DNA of 64,000 nt from Linderina pennispora (lineage: Eukaryota > Kickxellomycota > Kickxellomycetes > Kickxellales > Kickxellaceae), in the NCBI RefSeq assembly GCF_002104995.1, contig NW_024468252.1, positions 1,240,001 through 1,304,000 of the forward strand, written 5' to 3'. Numbering within the stretch: the stretch's first letter is position 1; every line of letters begins with the position of its first letter. The notes below the pieces were generated by a model, which was not told the origin of the DNA, did not search any database, and saw only the letters and a program-made list of their open reading frames with translations. A program made the position numbers and the translations under genes. Shown here in pieces: positions 59,110-64,000 of this stretch.

Positions 59110-60327
59110 TTACGCCGAGAGCTTTTCGTAAAACTCCCTGGCACTGGGCGCACTCTTCCGCTCCTTATGCGCACCCTTCACCCTCTCCCAGAACTCGCCA
59201 TCCACCAGACACCTTGCGGCAACCCTGGCCGAGGTCTTGGCGGCAAACAGCGCATTCTCGTGGGCCTTTTCGGTCCTCGCGCCTTCGGTGAACTCGACGG
59301 TGTGGTTGGGCACGCCGGTGCCGACCAAATCGAAATTGCCATGCAGGGAGATGAAGCTCTGCGACAGATTGCCAAAGTCGGTCGACCCGCCCTGGGCGCG
59401 CGCCGGCGGCACTCCCAGACGGTCGTGCATGATGTCCTCGTACATCTTGCCAAGGACCGGGTTGTCCTGGTTGTCCAGGTACGCAAACTCCTTGGTGACC
59501 TTGTAGGTGCAGCCGGTGGCCAGCGCCGCCGCCGCAAAGACATTCAGCGCGCGCTGCTCCAGCACCGCGAGCTCTTCCGCCCAGGACGTGCGCACCGTAT
59601 ACTCGATCTTGGCGTAGTCCGGGATCACATTGGCTGCCTTTCCGCCCGTGGTCACGATGCCGTGGGTGCGCCAGTCGGGCTTCAGCTGCTCGCGCATCGC
59701 ATTCATGGTCATCATCGCCACGTTGGCTGCGGTTCCCGCATTGATGCCGTCCCAGGGCGCCATGGCCGCATGCGAGGCCTTGCCGAAATACTCGACCTCC
59801 ATCGACAAGCAGCACTGCGAGTGCCATGAGCCCGAGTAGCCGGGCGTCGGATGCAGCATCATCAAGAGATCCGAGCCGTCAAACACGCCGGCCTTCTGCA
59901 TGGTGATCTTGCCACCAATCGCCTCCTCGGCCGGTGTGCCAAACAGCTTCACGGTTCCGGGGATCTGGCATTTCTCCAGCACCGACGATATGGCCAGGAA
60001 CATCGCCACCCCGCAGATGGCTATCAGATTGTGCCCGCACGCGTGCCCGACGCCTGGCAGCGCATCGTACTCGGAGCAGAACCCGATGTGCAGCCCGTCG
60101 GAGCCAGCTGGCGACTGGTAGCTGGCGACGAAGGCGGTATCCAGCCCGGCGACATTGTGCTCGACCGAGAATCCCTTGGAGGACAGATAGTCGGTCAGGA
60201 CCTTGCATGCATGGACCTCCTTCAGTGCCAGCTCTGGGTTGTCGTGGATGGTCAGCGAGAGCTTGCGCAGCTCGTGGCTGGCTGCATCAATAGCGCTGGA
60301 AACAACGTCGTCAACAGAAACAAGCAT
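59110..60327 (-). CDS. M20 family amidohydrolase/dipeptidase, PM20D2-like (copy 3)
   Basis: 405 residues from the ATG at 60327 (MLVSVDDVVSSAIDAASHEL). Motifs: GFCSEYDALPGVGHACGHNL, GTPAEEAIGGK, YFGKASHAAMAPWDGINAG and GGSTDFGNLSQSFISLHGN. It is strongly similar to copy 2 along its whole length, so the pair is a tandem duplication; copy 1 at 6.6 kb is more distant. The frame is open upstream of 60327 but the extra residues are not conserved in the sister gene. Same expected activity as the other two. Confidence 0.87.
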   Translation of the reverse strand: MLVSVDDVVSSAIDAASHELRKLSLTIHDNPELALKEVHACKVLTDYLSSKGFSVEHNVAGLDTAFVASYQSPAGSDGLHIGFCSEYDALPGVGHACGHNLIAICGVAMFLAISSVLEKCQIPGTVKLFGTPAEEAIGGKITMQKAGVFDGSDLLMMLHPTPGYSGSWHSQCCLSMEVEYFGKASHAAMAPWDGINAGTAANVAMMTMNAMREQLKPDWRTHGIVTTGGKAANVIPDYAKIEYTVRTSWAEELAVLEQRALNVFAAAALATGCTYKVTKEFAYLDNQDNPVLGKMYEDIMHDRLGVPPARAQGGSTDFGNLSQSFISLHGNFDLVGTGVPNHTVEFTEGARTEKAHENALFAAKTSARVAARCLVDGEFWERVKGAHKERKSAPSAREFYEKLSA

Positions 60328-60584
60328 AGTGGAATGGAAAAAAACAAAAGTAGGGAAGCGAGAGATGTTGGAGGGACGTGGGCCGGGATGCCCCCTTATC
60401 CCACGGACGCTGGAGTAGCAGGGGAACCACATGGCAGAACCATTTCCCCCCGTCATATCACGTGGACGTCACTCACCCGCAGTCTGGGAAAACATCAAAG
60501 CTCTTGAGCATATGGAATTAGGAAATAGCCAGCTCCAACAACAACAGCAACAACAAAAAAACTATCTGCCAAGCTGCCCTCTGC

Positions 60585-62222
60585 TTACTCCTCATCGGAC
60601 TCGTCCTCGACATCCGACTCCTGGTCATCGACTGCCGCCGCCGCCGCATCGCGGGCAGCGTTCCGGGTGTAGTACTCCTGGATGACCTTCTGCGGGATCC
60701 GGTTGAGCATCTCCTTGGGGAAGATGCGCAGCAGCGACCACGCCAGGTCCAGCGAGTCAAAGATGGTCCGGTTCTCGTACGGGCCCTGCGAGATAAAGGA
60801 GCGCTCAAACTTGTCCAGGAACTCCAGCGACAGCTTGTCCTCCTGCGACAGCGCCTCCTCGCCCACCACGGCCTTCATTGCCGCGGCATCCCGCCCAATG
60901 GCGTACTTGGCGTACAGCTGGTTCGACACGTCGCCGTGGTCCTTGCGCGTCAGGCCCTCGCCGATCGCCGACTTCATCAGACGCGACAGCGACGGCAGCA
61001 CGTTGATCGGCGGGTAGATCTGCCGGTTGTACAGCTGCCGGTCGACGTAGATCTGGCCCTCGGTGATATACCCGGTCAGGTCGGGGATCGGGTGCGTGAT
61101 GTCGTCGTTGGGCATGGTCAGGATGGGGATCTGGGTGATCGAGCCGTTGCGGCCCTCGACTCGGCCCGCACGCTCGTAGATGGTCGACAGATCGGTGTAC
61201 ATGTAGCCGGGGTAGCCGCGGCGCCCAGGCACCTCCTCGCGTGCCGCCGACACCTCGCGCAGGGCGTCGGCGTACGAGCTCATGTCGGTCAGGATCACCA
61301 GCACGTGCTTCTCCAGCTGGTACGCGTAGTACTCGGCCGTGGTCAGGGCCAGGCGCGGCGTGATGATGCGCTCGATGGTCGGGTCGTTGGCCAGGTTGAG
61401 GAACAGCGTGACGCGCTCCAGCGAGCCGTTCTCCTCAAAGTCCTGCTTGAAGAACCGCGCAGTCTCCATGTTGACGCCCATCGCCGCAAACACCACCGCA
61501 AAGTTCTCCTCGTGCGTGTCGTGCACGTCCTTGGTCACCTCGGGCTTGACAAGCCCCGCCTGGCGCACAATCTGCGCTGCAATCTCGTTGTGCGGCAGCC
61601 CGGCTGCCGAGAAAATCGGAATCTTCTGCCCGCGCGCAATCGAGTTCATCGTGTCAATGGCCGACACGCCGGTCTGGATCATCTCCTCGGGGTAGATGCG
61701 CGAGTACGGGTTGATTGGCATGCCGTTGATGTCCAGGTAGTCCTCCGCAAACACCTTCGGGCCGTTGTCGATGGGCTTGCCCGACCCGTTGAAGATCCGC
61801 CCCAGCATGTCCTCCGACACCGGCATCTTCAGCGTGTCGCCGGTGAACTCCACGTGCGTCGACTTGGTGTCCACTCCCGTCGTCCCCTCAAACACCTGCA
61901 CCACCGCGCGGCTGCCCTGCACCTCCAGGAACCTGTCCCGCACGCTTCGACCCATCAGGCAGCGTCAGAGTCACGATCTCCGAAAACTTGGGCTGCTTGA
62001 CGTTATCGAGAATCACCAGCGGCCCGTTCACTCCCGCCACCGTGCGGTAATCTACACCACGAATTCATGTTAGTCGGATGAGCCAGACAACCACCCAATG
62101 TGCCCACCACAGCATCTGTCTGCCCCCTTACCAATAGTCGGCTTCACCCGGTAGTCCTGCACGATGGACGATGCGTTGATAGCCGCCGCAGCGTTGACTT
62201 CGAAAAGCTCAGAGGCAGACAT
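60585..62222 (-). CDS. VMA2: V-type proton ATPase subunit B (one apparent frameshift)
   Basis: Non-catalytic nucleotide-binding subunit of the V1 sector that acidifies vacuoles. Exon 1 (62222-62132, [20 protein letters not shown]) is followed by a GTAAGG...GTGTAG intron (62131-62052) and exon 2 (62051-60585). Seen: [80 protein letters not shown] and [20 protein letters not shown]. The frame breaks at 61930/61931: sense GGACAGGTTCCTGGAG has one base too many between [10 protein letters not shown] and [10 protein letters not shown]. Dropping it gives 518 residues, almost exactly the yeast length (517). I read it as a sequence error in an otherwise perfect gene. Confidence 0.93.
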
Positions 62223-62466
62223 TGGTTCTAAAAGAAAAGAAAAGAAAAAGGCTAATGTAATAGATGGTGAAATTAGGAGGGGAAAAAAGAAGTGCGGTTT
62301 CCGACGAGGAAGGAAAACGCCCTTCAACACACGCTGCCCTCCCTGATAACATCCCTCCTCGATTGGCTCACTCTGCGATATAGTGCTGAGAGTTGAAAAA
62401 TGTGTGATTTGGTTTGAAAAAAGAGAAAAACACCATGACGTAGATGCGGAACAAGAAAAGCTGTGC

Positions 62467-64000
62467 TTAGCCGCTGCACATCAGGCACGCGTCGGCGTTG
62501 TCGATGGAGCACTGCATGCGCGCCATCTCCTCCTCCGTCGGCTCGCCGGGCGCCGCCGCGCCGTTGGCAGCCCGGGACTGCGCTTTGACCGCAGGTGCCG
62601 ACCTTCTCGGCATCGATGGTGAACTTGATCGCGTCGGCCGCCGGCTTGGTGCGCAGGTAGTACATGCCGGTCTTCAGCCCCTTCTTCCAGCCGTAGAAAT
62701 GCATCGACGTCAGCTTCTGGTAGTTGGGCCCGTCCATGTGGATGTTCAGCGACTGGCTCTGGTCAATGTAGGCGCCACGATCCGCCGCCATGTCAATGAT
62801 GACCTTCTGCTTGATCTCATACACGGTCTTGTGCAGGCGCTTCAGGTCCTCGGGAACCTCGTCCAGCTGCTGCACCGAACCGTTGGCCGCAATAAGCCGC
62901 TGGCGCATCGTGTCGTTCCACAGCCCGCGGTCCACGAGGTCCCGCAGCAGCCACTGGTTGACCACCTGGAACTCGCCGGCCAGGACGCGGCGCGTGTAGA
63001 TGTTGGACGTGTACGGCTCAAAGCACTCGTTGAAGCCGAGGATCTGCGATGTCGACGCTGTGGGCATGGGGGCCACAAGCAGCGAGTTGCGCACGCCGTG
63101 CTCCCGCACCTTGGCCCGGAGCGCGTCCCAGTCCCAGCGGTCCGACGGCGCCACGCCCCACAGATCCGGCTGCAGCTTGCCCTTCGACATCGGGCTGCCC
63201 TGGTACGTCTCGTAGGCGCCGTGGACGGCCGCCAGCTCACACGACGCCTCGAGCGCCGCATGGTAGATGGTCTCGAAGATGGCGCGGTTCAGCTCGCGTG
63301 CCTCAGGCCGACTCGAACGGCATGCGCATGGCGAGGAAGGCATCAGCCAGCCCCTGAACTCCAATGCCGATGGGACGGTGGCGCATGTTGCTGCGGACGC
63401 GTCTCGGGCACCGGGTAGAAGTTGATGTCGATGATCTTGTTCAGGTTCTTGGTGACCACCTTGGTGACGTCGTGCAGCTGCTGGAAGTCGTACTCGGTCG
63501 GCCGACTTGACAAACGACGGCAGCGCAATCGACGCCAGGTTGCACACAGGCCACCTCGTCGGGGCTCGAGTACTCGACGATCTCTGTGCACAGGTTCGAG
63601 CACTTGATCGTGCCGAGGTTCTGCTGGTTCGACTTGCGGTTGCATGCATCCTTGTACAGCATGAACGGGTTCCCCGTCTCGATCTGCGCGTCCAGGATCG
63701 CATACCACAGCTTCTGTGCGTCGATGGTCGAGCGCGCCAGGCCAGGCGTGTTCTCGTACTTGGTATACAGGGCCTCAAACTCATCGCCCCACACCTCCTG
63801 CATGCCGGGTGCCTCGTGCGGGCAGAACAGCGACCACTTGCCGCCGGCAATGACGCGCTTCATGAACAGATCCGGGATCCACAGCGCATAGAACAGGTCG
63901 CGGGCCCGCACCTCCTCCTTGCCGTGGTTCTTGCGCAGATCCAGGAACGCAAACACATCGGCATGCCACGGCTCCAGATAGATCGCAAACGCACCTGGCC
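62467..64000 (-). CDS. RNR1: Ribonucleotide reductase large subunit, 3' part (five apparent frameshifts)
   Basis: Class Ia ribonucleoside-diphosphate reductase, which makes dNTPs; about 510 C-terminal codons are present and the 5' part lies beyond the right edge. Seen: [58 protein letters not shown] (with the active-site N-x-C-x-E pattern), [63 protein letters not shown] and the C-terminal redox pair in DACLMCSG. The frame is broken five times, each by one extra T in the coding strand (plus-strand A at 62593, 63305, 63397, 63505 and 63548). Between breaks the protein is fully conserved, so decay is unlikely and consensus error is the simplest reading. Confidence 0.92.

Noticed and set aside
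60936-62000. 354-codon open frame antisense to VMA2
   Set aside because: Composition is that of an antisense shadow (Val/Arg/His/Leu-rich) of a highly conserved gene.

Overview
The window is nuclear DNA from a gene-dense fungus. Most genes are single-exon. The few introns are short GT-AG (one GC-AG), about 73 to 410 nt. Many start codons have a TATA-like box 60-170 nt upstream. The gene set is eukaryotic and fungal: mitochondrial isovaleryl-CoA dehydrogenase, Irc3 helicase, Qcr7, Fmt1, COG2, V-ATPase subunit B, tubulin cofactor B, AdoMet decarboxylase, OPT peptide transporters, secreted and GPI-type proteins. Intron poverty and protein style suggest an early-diverging, Kickxella/Coemansia-like fungus. 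That is an inference; no marker gene proves it.

Layout. 1-11 kb: isovaleryl-CoA dehydrogenase (cut by the window edge), an Irc3-type helicase, a DHHC palmitoyltransferase, an M20-type amidohydrolase and an Mcp2/ADCK-type UbiB protein. 11.1-16.4 kb: an OPT peptide transporter, an alpha-arrestin and a short secreted precursor made of Kex2-type repeats. This ~5.0 kb block is present again, inverted and nearly identical, at 35.9-40.9 kb. The two arms enclose a 19.5 kb unique spacer. 16.4-19 kb: AT-rich, gene-poor DNA with a decayed TnpB/Fanzor-like relic. 19-35.4 kb: a GPI-type protein, SPE2, a glutaredoxin-like protein, a 1250-residue protein with nine 48-residue repeats, a mitochondrial carrier, COG2, QCR7, an F-box/LRR protein and a small GPI-type protein. 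41-49 kb: FMT1, tubulin cofactor B, a quinone oxidoreductase, a ~1.8 kb gene-poor gap and an MscS channel. 50-60 kb: a nucleotide pyrophosphatase, a small cysteine-rich secreted protein, a VHS/GAT-like protein, an F-box-like protein and two tandem M20 amidohydrolases. 60.5-64 kb: VMA2 and the 3' part of RNR1. These last two carry six single-base frameshifts that look like uncorrected sequence errors.

How genes relate. Two OPT transporters, a neighbouring arrestin (arrestins recruit ubiquitin ligase to permeases in other fungi) and three dipeptidase-like M20 enzymes suggest a peptide uptake and breakdown theme. The most unusual object is the duplicated secreted precursor with five QxEN...W-type units separated by KR/RR sites. 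One unit superficially resembles yeast alpha-factor. It lies inside a recent inverted duplication that could flip the 19.5 kb between its arms.
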